From: an uncultured Candidatus Melainabacteria bacterium
GTDB taxonomy: Bacteria; Cyanobacteriota; Vampirovibrionia; Gastranaerophilales; Gastranaerophilaceae
DNA: 15,684 bases
Assembly (NCBI GenBank): GCA_934754735.1
Contig: CAKVJE010000042.1
Span: 1-15,684 of the forward strand
Direction: 5' to 3'
Part shown: positions 7,292 through 14,684 of the stretch, in pieces
How the letters are laid out: each line of letters starts with the position of its first letter
Position numbering within the stretch: position 1 is the first letter of the stretch
Notes under the pieces: generated by a model
The model's input: the letters and a program-made list of their open reading frames with translations, nothing else
Told to the model about the DNA's origin: nothing
The model's database searches: none
Position numbers and translations under genes: made by a program

Positions 7292-7325
7292 CAGAAGGGC
7301 TTTGCCAATTGGCAAAGCCCTTCTG
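7292..7325. terminator. Perfect 34-bp palindrome between convergent genes, probable bidirectional terminator
   Basis: CAGAAGGGCTTTGCC (7292-7306), AATT, and GGCAAAGCCCTTCTG (7311-7325) form a perfect 15-bp stem. The AATT loop is itself palindromic. It is about half GC in AT-rich surroundings. It lies between the stop of the small ORF (7253) and the stop of the leftward gene (7342), where a two-way terminator is expected. Neither side carries a proper T-tract (GATTTATAT rightward, ATAAAACTTAG leftward), so it may act as an mRNA 3'-end stabiliser or a protein site instead. Confidence 0.6.
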
Positions 7326-7341
7326 GATTTATATATTAAAA

Positions 7342-9228
7342 TTATGCATTAGTTGAAAGATTTTGTTGTTTTCTTAATTCACGCTCTCTATCTTGTTTTT
7401 CGTGAATTCTGTTAGTATTTTTATAAGTCAATCTAGGAATAAACCAGCCTAACAAGTATGGAGAAATAAAGAATGTTGTCAACAATCCCGGCATAGAATT
7501 CAAGCCTCGAGCGAATAGTGCGATTTTGTTTCCACGACCCTTTCCTGCACTTTTCATAACTTTCGCAATTAACTCATCTGATTTATTGAATTTTTCAACA
7601 AACGAAATAATTTTCTTATTTTTTTCAGCCTTTTTAAGTCCTTTTAACGATTTTAAATCAAGTGTAGACGAATTAAACATAGCCTCAACATTTTCAGATT
7701 TTGAAATAACTTTTGCCAAATCGCCACCATTTTTATCAATGTACTTACAGAAATTCAACATTTTATCTTTAGTATTTACTTTATCATACAAAGCCGTAAT
7801 TTCAGCATTACTAAGAACATGTGTTCTTGTATATGGATTCATCAAATCTAAAGCTGTTTGGAAACCATTTTTGTTTCTATCTTTGTGCATTAAGACAAAT
7901 CCAGAATTCTTTTCATAACTTGTAACAAACGCTCTAGTCATCATAGGAACAGCAAACACTACCGCTAAGCTTGATGTCAAATCCCTCAAAAAGATTTCAT
8001 ATAATTCTGTTAAATCCTTTTTCCCGTTTTCATCTTTTTGAGCTCTTTGATAAGCATGCCAACCTCTAGGAGCTAACAGCCCAAAAATAGAAAGTCCAGC
8101 CATCAAAGTATTTGTAAAATTGTGCCCATTATATTCAAGTTCATGCGAAGCAAAATCGCTATTATTTTTACCAATTAGCTTCCCTAAACGTTCTAAAAGA
8201 CTAGGTTTTCCTTTACCTTTAAACGCAACATTATTATCCGCATTGCCAGCTTCTGTATCTTGTGTTTTTCTAGCTCCAGGAGCTGTTTCACCTCTAGCAT
8301 AAATTTTAGGTAAAATAGATAATACGCCTAGTGTTGCAATCATCATAGCTACGTTAGTAATCATTCTCTTAGCCAATGATTTATTCTTAATACTTTCAGC
8401 TTCTAGCGCATCTAATTTATCCAAATGCTTGTTAGCTACAATTGCGTCATCTGTGTATTTAATCATGGCGTCAATTGCATCTTTAGTTTGGAAGTTTTTG
8501 ATGCTATCTAATTTTTCATTACCGAATTTAATTTTTTGAAGCATATTCAAATCATCACTCTTTGAATATTTGATGTTGTTAATATGCTCTATAATATTCT
8601 GCATACATTCGCTACGATATTTAGCTTTTCCGCGGAATTTCTTCAATTTAGCATCAGCCGGAATTTTCTCCATATTAGCTATTTGCTTCATAATGTAGTC
8701 CACAGACTCTTTTGTTGTATTTTCTTTACCAAGAGTTTCTGTTAACATTTTTTCAATATTAGCTTTATAGAATTCTGATTTAAACTTATTGGCATCTTTT
8801 AATAAAGTTTTATCAAATTCAGGTTTTGACAAAATTTCTTTTAAACTATTACCAAAACGTTTGATTAATTGAGTATTAACACTTGTAGAACGCCCAAATT
8901 TAGCTGCTATTAATAAAGAAAGTGGTGCTACTGCCATCATACAGGGGCCTGTCAGACCTTCTCTTCCAAGAACTTCTAAGCCTTCTTGCACATTGTAGTG
9001 ACCGGTCTGTTCTTTATCTCTTAAAAAACCCGCACAAGTACGCGGAACGGTCATGCCAATTCCGTCTTGAATCAAGAATGATGCTAAGAAGCCTCCGTTT
9101 TCAATGCCTTGCATAACAGCGCCGGAACCGTTAAGAACCGTTGCTAAGCCGGATTTGAATGCTAAATTTTGCTTCTCTTGCTTATCATTATTATGAATAT
9201 TTCGTATTGTCGAATTATGAATTTCCAA
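7342..9228 (-). CDS. Large lineage-specific multi-pass membrane protein with AFKG signatures
   Basis: A 628-aa protein of unknown function. Hydrophobic segments lie near residues 91-109, 289-309, 371-387, 417-434 and 579-598, separated by long charged Lys-rich regions (about 125-285 and 440-575). NLAFKSG (21-27) and NVAFKGK (333-339) mark two similar halves. Each is followed by a Pro-Arg after a hydrophobic run (VPR 61-63, APR 386-388), and a third IPR occurs at 597-599. I associate the AFKG signature with Gastranaerophilales proteins from memory; function is not known to me. The start is TTG at 9228: a stop codon lies 8 codons upstream with no ATG or GTG between, AGG lies 6 nt before it, and the next Met would remove the AFK signature. 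It is monocistronic, with a complex upstream region carrying a dyad and a terminator. Confidence 0.78.
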   Translation of the reverse strand: MEIHNSTIRNIHNNDKQEKQNLAFKSGLATVLNGSGAVMQGIENGGFLASFLIQDGIGMTVPRTCAGFLRDKEQTGHYNVQEGLEVLGREGLTGPCMMAVAPLSLLIAAKFGRSTSVNTQLIKRFGNSLKEILSKPEFDKTLLKDANKFKSEFYKANIEKMLTETLGKENTTKESVDYIMKQIANMEKIPADAKLKKFRGKAKYRSECMQNIIEHINNIKYSKSDDLNMLQKIKFGNEKLDSIKNFQTKDAIDAMIKYTDDAIVANKHLDKLDALEAESIKNKSLAKRMITNVAMMIATLGVLSILPKIYARGETAPGARKTQDTEAGNADNNVAFKGKGKPSLLERLGKLIGKNNSDFASHELEYNGHNFTNTLMAGLSIFGLLAPRGWHAYQRAQKDENGKKDLTELYEIFLRDLTSSLAVVFAVPMMTRAFVTSYEKNSGFVLMHKDRNKNGFQTALDLMNPYTRTHVLSNAEITALYDKVNTKDKMLNFCKYIDKNGGDLAKVISKSENVEAMFNSSTLDLKSLKGLKKAEKNKKIISFVEKFNKSDELIAKVMKSAGKGRGNKIALFARGLNSMPGLLTTFFISPYLLGWFIPRLTYKNTNRIHEKQDRERELRKQQNLSTNA

Positions 9229-9248
9229 ACAAAACCTACCAAATTGCT

Positions 9249-9254
9249 ATTCTA
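9249..9254 (-). promoter_or_regulatory. Candidate -10 of the membrane-protein gene
   Basis: Read leftward, TAGAAT is directly preceded by TG and ends 20 nt before the TTG start, leaving room for the AGG site. No strong -35 is present. An alternative promoter is TACAAT (9298-9293) with GTAACA 17 nt upstream, embedded in the dyad. Confidence 0.35.
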
Positions 9255-9294
9255 CATGAAGATAAAGTATTCTAAAGAAAAATATTTGCTATAT

Positions 9295-9322
9295 TGTAAC
9301 AAACTATTTATAAATTGTTACA
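9295..9322. promoter_or_regulatory. Dyad TGTAACAA-N12-TTGTTACA, candidate operator
   Basis: Perfect 8-bp inverted arms at 9295-9302 and 9315-9322 span the -35/-10 region of a possible leftward promoter (TACAAT, 9298-9293). The same TTGTAACAA occurs at 9488-9496, and a close relative TTGTAATAA forms a dyad at 12384-12421. Protein binding is inferred. Confidence 0.4.
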
Positions 9323-9345
9323 TTTACCCTTAATAATAAAAAAGC

Positions 9346-9371
9346 AAAAAAAAAGAGTCTTGAACGACTCT
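9346..9371 (-). terminator. Leftward Rho-independent terminator with no gene upstream
   Basis: Read leftward, a 6-bp stem AGAGTC/GACTCT with a 6-nt loop runs straight into nine T residues (9354-9346), a classic intrinsic terminator. Rightward there is no T-tract. No leftward gene exists between here and 9563, so the RNA it ends must be a small RNA, an attenuated leader of the 9228 gene, or antisense readthrough. Confidence 0.6.
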
Positions 9372-9551
9372 AAAAACTTTAAATGTGTGAAGTGTAGTAT
9401 ATATGTGTATGTGTATTAAATTCTTTTTAATATCCTTATGTATATATAAAGTATTTTTCTTTTAAAGAATTGCTAAATAAAAAAAGATTGTAACAAAACT
9501 TTACATAACGCTAAATTAGTATTTCTTTAGGTTAATGCATTTTATTTATTG

Positions 9552-9557
9552 TATAAT
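9552..9557 (+). promoter_or_regulatory. -10 TATAAT of the DUF374 operon (leaderless type)
   Basis: A perfect TATAAT is followed by 6 nt (TTCTAT) and the ATG at 9564. There is no Shine-Dalgarno. This is the same geometry as at 2198-2210 and 12429-12441. No clear -35 at 16-18 nt. Confidence 0.55.
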
Positions 9558-9563
9558 TTCTAT

Positions 9564-10238
9564 ATGGTTAGATTATTTGATGGGAAGAATGTTAACAAGA
9601 TTTCAAATCTTGTTTTTAAAGTATTGAAGGTACAGGAGCTTTTCACAAGGATTATTGAAGTTAACAATCCTGATAAAATGCCTTGCATATATGCAATGTG
9701 GCATGCTCATCAATTCTGTGTACACGGAATTAGACATCGCTCAAAATTACACGTTTTAGTAAGTCGTTCAAGAGACGGTGAAATCATTGCGGATGTAGTT
9801 GAACGCTGGGGTTTTAAAACTGTTCGCGGTTCTAAAGGTAAAAAAGGTGCTGTAGAAGCTACAATGCAAATGATTTCTATTTTAAAATCAGGTGAAAACT
9901 GCGCAATGATGGTTGACGGGCCAAAAGGGCCTGCAAGAGTTGTAAAAGACGGAATTATAAAAATTGCAAAAATGGCAGGTGTACCAATCGTACCGGTTTA
10001 TTGGTATTCAAAAAATTTCACTTTTGCAAAATTCCCATCTTGGGATGAAATGCGCTCTCCTATTTTTGCAACAAATTTGATTAATCTATATGGAGAACCA
10101 ATTTATATTTCGCAAGATGCTGACGAAAAAGGCGAAGAAGAAGCCCGACAAAAGTTGCAAACAAGCCTGGAACAATTAGAAAAAGACGCACCACAAGCGT
10201 TTGATGAGGTATACAAATTCGGTATATGGAAAAAATAA
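9564..10238 (+). CDS. DUF374 lysophospholipid acyltransferase family protein (COG2121)
   Basis: A 224-aa membrane-surface acyltransferase of the DUF374 branch of the LPLAT superfamily, associated with lipid A or phospholipid acylation in diderms. Family blocks in order are MWHAHQF (45-51, containing the active-site His), SRSRDGEIIA (67-76), ERWGFKTVRGSKGKKG (80-95), MMVDGPKGPAR (115-125, the motif-III equivalent) and GVPIVPV (139-145). Length is normal. The ATG at 9564 was chosen because TATAAT ends 6 nt upstream; the longer TTG at 9549 would place the promoter inside the gene. It overlaps the next gene by 13 nt and heads an envelope-oriented operon. The exact acyl acceptor cannot be told from sequence. 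Confidence 0.88.
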   Translation: MVRLFDGKNVNKISNLVFKVLKVQELFTRIIEVNNPDKMPCIYAMWHAHQFCVHGIRHRSKLHVLVSRSRDGEIIADVVERWGFKTVRGSKGKKGAVEATMQMISILKSGENCAMMVDGPKGPARVVKDGIIKIAKMAGVPIVPVYWYSKNFTFAKFPSWDEMRSPIFATNLINLYGEPIYISQDADEKGEEEARQKLQTSLEQLEKDAPQAFDEVYKFGIWKK

Positions 10239-11041
10239 AATTACTTGCGATTCAAATGGAATCTGCAATTGGAGATGTATCGTTAAATATAGAGACAGTA
10301 AGAAATCTTCTTAAAGCCAATTTAGATAAATATGGCAAAGTAGATTTTGTGTTCTTGCCGGAATTATGGACTGTTGGCTGGGATTGCCCATCATTTACCG
10401 GTAGCGCAGAAATTCTGGAAGAATCAAAAGCCGTTAAAATGCTTCGAGAAATCGCTAAAACTTACGAAGTTAATATTGTCGGAGGAAGTTTTGTAGAGAA
10501 AAAAGGTGACAAGCTTTTTAACACTTGTCCTGTAATCAATCGCAAAGGCGAATTGGTTTGCACGTACAACAAAAACCACTTGTATTCATATAATGGCGAT
10601 ACAGAAAACCAATATATTACAGTCGGAGAAAATCCTATAATGGTTGAATTAGACGGAGTAAAAATCGGTTTGACAATTTGTTATGATATACGTTTTCCCG
10701 AAATTTACAGGGCTTATAGAAAATCCGGTGCCGATATTTTAGTAAACATGGCTGCTTGGCCAAAATCAAGAAAAATTCATTGGGATACATTAACAAGAGC
10801 ACGTGCAATAGAAAATCAAACATTTATGGTTGCACTCACTCAAACAGGACTTCTCGCTGATGGCGTTGAAAATCTTGGACATTCACTAATTTATGATTAT
10901 GAAGGTAAGATTTTGGACGAAATTGAAGAAATTGAAGGTGGAATTTACGCTGAAGTTGAATTAAATAAAATGTACGATTTCAGAGCAAATTGCCCTAGTA
11001 TAAACGATATAAAAGACTCTTATGAGGTTATAAAAAAATGA
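10226..11041 (+). CDS. Carbon-nitrogen hydrolase (nitrilase superfamily, omega-amidase-like)
   Basis: A 271-aa cytoplasmic amidase with the complete Glu-Lys-Cys triad: FLPELW (Glu46), YNKNHLY (Lys116) and LTICYDIRFPE (Cys152). The CYDIRFPEIYR segment and the overall length fit the YafV/Nit2 omega-amidase branch, which hydrolyses alpha-ketoglutaramate or similar metabolite-repair substrates. Other nitrilase-fold amidases cannot be excluded. The ATG lies 13 nt inside the end of the acyltransferase gene, with no strong ribosome-binding site, so translation is probably coupled. It overlaps the downstream peptidase gene by 4 nt (ATGA). The family is secure and the substrate is tentative. Confidence 0.88.
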   Translation: MEKIKLLAIQMESAIGDVSLNIETVRNLLKANLDKYGKVDFVFLPELWTVGWDCPSFTGSAEILEESKAVKMLREIAKTYEVNIVGGSFVEKKGDKLFNTCPVINRKGELVCTYNKNHLYSYNGDTENQYITVGENPIMVELDGVKIGLTICYDIRFPEIYRAYRKSGADILVNMAAWPKSRKIHWDTLTRARAIENQTFMVALTQTGLLADGVENLGHSLIYDYEGKILDEIEEIEGGIYAEVELNKMYDFRANCPSINDIKDSYEVIKK

Positions 11042-12369
11042 AAAAACTATTAACAATTTTAATGATGTTTGCACTTACACTTGGTGCTAACGCAAAAGTA
11101 GCAGTAAAAAGAGATTTCTCCAGCGTAATAAATGAATCCGGAATAGAAAAAAATTCAATTTCTATTTCAATAAGAGATTTGAGCAGCGGAAAAGCTGTAT
11201 ATGAACTTAATGAAAAAATGCTTATGCATCCGGCCTCTGTACAAAAAATTCTAACACTGGTTCCGGCGGTTAAAACATTGGGCGAAGATTATGAATTTAC
11301 GACAGCAATCTATAAAAGAAATGCAGACTCTTTTGTAATAAAGCTCGGAGCAGATCCATATTTGACAAGTAATGATTTAAAGACTCTTGTGAATAACGTG
11401 AATCTTGAAACTAAGCGTATTTATATTGATGATAGTATTTTGGAGAAAAAAGACTGGGGTGAAGGCTGGCAATGGGATGACGACATGAATGTTCTTATGC
11501 CAAGATTTAATTCGTACAATTTGGATAGAAACCTAATCAAGGTTACGATTATGCCAACTTCGAACGGGCAAACTGCAACAATCATCAATCCTAGTAAATA
11601 TCCGATTGTATTTTTTAACCATGTAACAACAGGACACGAAAATAGTGTAAGAATTTCTAGAGACAATTCCGTATCTGCAAATACTTTGGTTTTAGAAGGT
11701 ACTGTAAATAAACCTACAACTATTTATGTTCCAACAAATAATTTAAAGAGATATTTCAATATTAAATTAACTAACGCTCTAGGCGATAAAAAAGTTTATT
11801 TAAAAGAAAACTTTGTCATAGATAAAGTTACAGATTCTGATAAAGAATTGGACAAAGTAACACATCCTATTTCCGGAGCGATTGATGATGTTTTAAAAAA
11901 TAGTAATAATATGATATCAGAAACATTGGCAAAACTTGCCGGAGCAAAAGCTTATAAAGACATTGGTACTGATATAAACGGCATAAAAGTATTTAATGCT
12001 TATTGTCAAAAAATTGATATCGATAATTCTAAAATTCGATTAACAGATGCCAGCGGTGTTTCCAAAAATAATTTAGTTACAACTGATTTTATATCAGAAT
12101 ACCTTGTAAAAAATAAAGACAGTAAAGTTCTTGAACATTTGCCAACCCCTGGTCAAGGAACTTTGACACACAGAATGTTGCCTATCAAAGAAAATTTAAG
12201 AGCAAAAACAGGTACATTATCTGATACAAGCTCTATTGCCGGATTTTTAACTACAAAAAATGGTAATAAATATGCATTCGCAATAATCATAAATGATACA
12301 ACATCTACAATTCCTGATATGAAAACATTAGAAGATTATTTGATAAGAGAAGCATATTTGAGATTGTAA
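11038..12369 (+). CDS. dacB: D-alanyl-D-alanine carboxypeptidase/endopeptidase, PBP4 type (peptidase S13)
   Basis: A secreted peptidoglycan hydrolase that trims the terminal D-Ala of stem peptides and/or cuts DD-cross-links in the periplasm. A signal peptide is evident (MKKLLTILMMFALTLGANA, then KVAV). Penicillin-binding motifs are complete: PASVQK (SxxK; Ser67, Lys70), SNN (289-291, SxN) and AKTGT (KTG, 390-392). The DASGVS block (337-342) matches the S13 consensus DGSGLS. At 443 aa it is a little shorter than E. coli PBP4; the inserted domain after SxxK is present. It ends a three-gene operon, overlapping the amidase gene by 4 nt. The symbol is by family similarity. Confidence 0.9.
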   Translation: MKKLLTILMMFALTLGANAKVAVKRDFSSVINESGIEKNSISISIRDLSSGKAVYELNEKMLMHPASVQKILTLVPAVKTLGEDYEFTTAIYKRNADSFVIKLGADPYLTSNDLKTLVNNVNLETKRIYIDDSILEKKDWGEGWQWDDDMNVLMPRFNSYNLDRNLIKVTIMPTSNGQTATIINPSKYPIVFFNHVTTGHENSVRISRDNSVSANTLVLEGTVNKPTTIYVPTNNLKRYFNIKLTNALGDKKVYLKENFVIDKVTDSDKELDKVTHPISGAIDDVLKNSNNMISETLAKLAGAKAYKDIGTDINGIKVFNAYCQKIDIDNSKIRLTDASGVSKNNLVTTDFISEYLVKNKDSKVLEHLPTPGQGTLTHRMLPIKENLRAKTGTLSDTSSIAGFLTTKNGNKYAFAIIINDTTSTIPDMKTLEDYLIREAYLRL

Positions 12370-12383
12370 ATAATCAATAAATC

Positions 12384-12421
12384 TTGTAATAAACAGCGAT
12401 GGTGATTGCAAATTATTACAA
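12384..12421. promoter_or_regulatory. 38-nt bipartite dyad over the promoter of the NTPase gene
   Basis: Outer arms TTGTAATAA (12384-12392) and TTATTACAA (12413-12421) are perfect 9-bp complements. They enclose an inner stem GCGAT/ATTGC with one G-T pair and a GGTG loop. No T-tract follows, so it is a poor terminator for dacB. It covers the -35 element (12406-12411) and most of the spacer, so an operator is the better reading; a terminator-like mRNA end for dacB remains possible. Confidence 0.45.
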
Positions 12422-12434
12422 TATCAATTAAAAT
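12406..12434 (+). promoter_or_regulatory. Promoter of the NTPase-TPR/rsmG operon (leaderless type)
   Basis: TTGCAA (12406-12411), a 17-nt spacer, TAAAAT (12429-12434) and 6 nt (CAATTT) lead to the ATG at 12441. Spacing is ideal, and the predicted transcription start coincides with the start codon. No Shine-Dalgarno is present. Confidence 0.6.
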
Positions 12435-12440
12435 CAATTT

Positions 12441-14684
12441 ATGAGCTATAATTTTTTAGAAACATCTTTTGATTTAAACAACGTAACAGAATTGCCGATT
12501 TCTGACAAAATACATCCTCTGCTTTTAAAAAATAATAATTCTGAAATAAAAAAAGCAATCGAGTTTTTAAATTCTAAAGAGCAATTTTTGTATATTCATG
12601 GTTTTTTGGGAACTGGAAAACGACAATTTATAAATTATGTTACATCATTTTTGCAAAAAGATGTTCTAAAATTGGAATATTATTGCAAAGAATCAACGGT
12701 CTGTGATGACATTTTATTGTCATTTATTGATACGACTGAAAAAACAGCGCAATCAAAAGCTGTTAATTTAAACGCTAAAATTACAACTTTAGCTGTCAAA
12801 TTTCAAGCTCAACTTGCATCTTTAAAAAAGCCGGTAATAATAATTTTACATTCTTATGACGACATTTCAGATGAAAATAAATCTCTTGTAGTTGATTGTT
12901 TTTCAAATGTTTTAAAAAATGACAACATAAAACTAATTATATCAACAAGAGCAATGTTTCCGGCAGTTCTCGGCGAAACAAAATTTGATAGAAAAATATT
13001 TCTTAAAGCATTTTCAAAAGATATTTTTAGAGAATTCTTAAGCGAAAATCAATTGACTTGTACTGATACAACTTTTGAAGATTTTTATAAATATACTCGC
13101 GGATATTATTATTACACAGCTTTAGCTGTAAAAATAATTCAAGCTATGAAAATTTCTCTAAATGAATTTTTAGAAAAATTTGCGCTATCCGGCATGAGTT
13201 TTGATTCATATCTTGGAATGACTTATATTAATTTAATCCCGAATACAATCAGAAATTTTTTCTGGTTTTTGAGAACAATAAGACACGGAATTACAACAAA
13301 TGCGCTTGCGATTTTTGAATTGTATGATGAATTTTCGGTAGAATACCTAAAGTCTAATTTAATGATATTTATGGTAAATGAAACTATTTATGTACAAGAT
13401 TATTTTCAACAAAACATTGATATTTCAATTCCTACAAAAACCGAAATTAAATTACATAAATATATTATAAGCATTTATGAAAAACAGCTGAAAGAACCGT
13501 TACAAACAAGAGAAATTCTTATTTCAAGACAAGCATTACGCTCAGAAATCGAATTTCATAATGAATGTATAAAAAATTTAGAACAAGGCTTAAAATCAAC
13601 ACCTACGCCTGAAGATAAACAAAACGAAGCAACTGTTAATAAAGAAAAGCCCGTTTTACCGCAAGATGTGAATTCTAAATTAGAAGAAGCACGAAAATTA
13701 GCAGAAGAAAACAAAAAAACTGAGGCAATCGAAAAATATCTTGATATTTTAGATGATGAAAAGTTAGATATTCAAACATTAAACGAAGTGCGTTTGAAAT
13801 TAGCAAATTTGTATAAAGAAATCGAAGCTTATTCAAAGGCTCAATATTATTTAGAACGCGTAGAAACATATTATAAAAAAAACAATGAAGTAATTAATTT
13901 AAGTTATTTATACTATGAACTTACTAAAATTTATTTTTTGATGTACAAATCAGAACGTGCAATTGAAACGATTAAAAAAGTAATTTATTCTGTTGACACT
14001 CCCCAATCGCTTATGGTTAGCGCATGCACACTATTAGGCAATATTTATACGGCTCAAAAAAATACCGATGACGCTTATTTATACTATCAAAAAGCTCTTG
14101 CTTCTATGGATGAAAATACACCTGACGAAACATTAGCGGAATTATATTTTAAATATGCACTTGCCTCTGATGACAGAGGAGATGAAAAAACAGCTTTTGA
14201 ATATTACACAAAATGCGCGGTATTATCAAATGATAACCCTTATAAATCACTTGCGTACTCAAACATGGGAGCTTGTTATTTTGATAACGGCAATCTATGC
14301 GATGCACGAGATTGTTTAAAAAAAGCTTATGAAATAGAAAAAAATAATAACGATTACGATGGAATTTATTATAATGCTTCACAATTAGCAGAAGTGCTTG
14401 TAAAAATGCATGATGAGAATGCATTAGAGTACCTAAAAGAGGCAAAACAAGCTGCAGAATTTCTTAACGAAGATTTCTATATAATGGAAGCCGATGTTGC
14501 GCTTGGAGATTTTTATTATAACATTCCCGCACAACATAAAAATGCGTTAAAAGAATATTTTAAAGCCAGAAAAATTGCAGAGCTTATAGGTGAAGATGTT
14601 CAAGAAATTAATAGCCGAATTAATGACATGAAACTTAGAATGAAAAATAATGAATTTAGTGAGATAGAAAATAAATATGGATAA
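12441..14684 (+). CDS. STAND-like P-loop NTPase with C-terminal TPR array
   Basis: A 747-aa protein. The N-terminal third looks like a STAND-type ATPase: a P-loop GFLGTGKR (54-61), a Walker-B-like PVIIILHSYDDI (131-142), a sensor KLIISTR (164-170) and the LKAFSKDIFREFL helix (188-200) typical of this class. Residues about 250-350 resemble the winged-helix region. A Pro/Glu/Lys-rich linker (about 385-410) leads to TPR repeats running almost to the C-terminus. The P-loop has Arg where Ser/Thr normally follows Lys, so Mg-ATP handling may be altered. No signal peptide, nuclease or DNA-binding effector domain is visible. STAND proteins act as ligand-gated switches; the ligand and output here are unknown. 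It overlaps rsmG by 8 nt. The start follows from promoter spacing. Confidence 0.78.
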   Translation: MSYNFLETSFDLNNVTELPISDKIHPLLLKNNNSEIKKAIEFLNSKEQFLYIHGFLGTGKRQFINYVTSFLQKDVLKLEYYCKESTVCDDILLSFIDTTEKTAQSKAVNLNAKITTLAVKFQAQLASLKKPVIIILHSYDDISDENKSLVVDCFSNVLKNDNIKLIISTRAMFPAVLGETKFDRKIFLKAFSKDIFREFLSENQLTCTDTTFEDFYKYTRGYYYYTALAVKIIQAMKISLNEFLEKFALSGMSFDSYLGMTYINLIPNTIRNFFWFLRTIRHGITTNALAIFELYDEFSVEYLKSNLMIFMVNETIYVQDYFQQNIDISIPTKTEIKLHKYIISIYEKQLKEPLQTREILISRQALRSEIEFHNECIKNLEQGLKSTPTPEDKQNEATVNKEKPVLPQDVNSKLEEARKLAEENKKTEAIEKYLDILDDEKLDIQTLNEVRLKLANLYKEIEAYSKAQYYLERVETYYKKNNEVINLSYLYYELTKIYFLMYKSERAIETIKKVIYSVDTPQSLMVSACTLLGNIYTAQKNTDDAYLYYQKALASMDENTPDETLAELYFKYALASDDRGDEKTAFEYYTKCAVLSNDNPYKSLAYSNMGACYFDNGNLCDARDCLKKAYEIEKNNNDYDGIYYNASQLAEVLVKMHDENALEYLKEAKQAAEFLNEDFYIMEADVALGDFYYNIPAQHKNALKEYFKARKIAELIGEDVQEINSRINDMKLRMKNNEFSEIENKYG

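Larger units (their letters stand above)
9229..9563. other. Intergenic region upstream of the membrane protein and the DUF374 gene
   Basis: This 335-bp divergent gap has no credible ORF. From left to right it holds the weak leftward -10 TAGAAT (9254-9249), the TGTAACAA/TTGTTACA dyad (9295-9322), a leftward intrinsic terminator (9346-9371), a GT/TA-rich stretch (about 9380-9415), a TTCTTT-T-AAAGAA palindrome near 9460, another TTGTAACAA (9488-9496), and the rightward -10 at 9552. Confidence 0.6.

Noticed and set aside
7526..7918. 130-codon rightward open frame
   Set aside because: It lies entirely antisense to the membrane-protein gene, is Phe/Ser/Leu-rich without any motif, and has no promoter or ribosome-binding site.
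9380..9415. GT/TA-rich tract as a simple repeat or origin element
   Set aside because: It is irregular, short and without DnaA-box-like sequences; this is ordinary AT-rich intergenic composition.
12441..14684. Anti-phage STAND (Avs-type) defence gene
   Set aside because: No nuclease, protease or other effector domain is fused, no defence genes are nearby, and it is coupled to the housekeeping gene rsmG.
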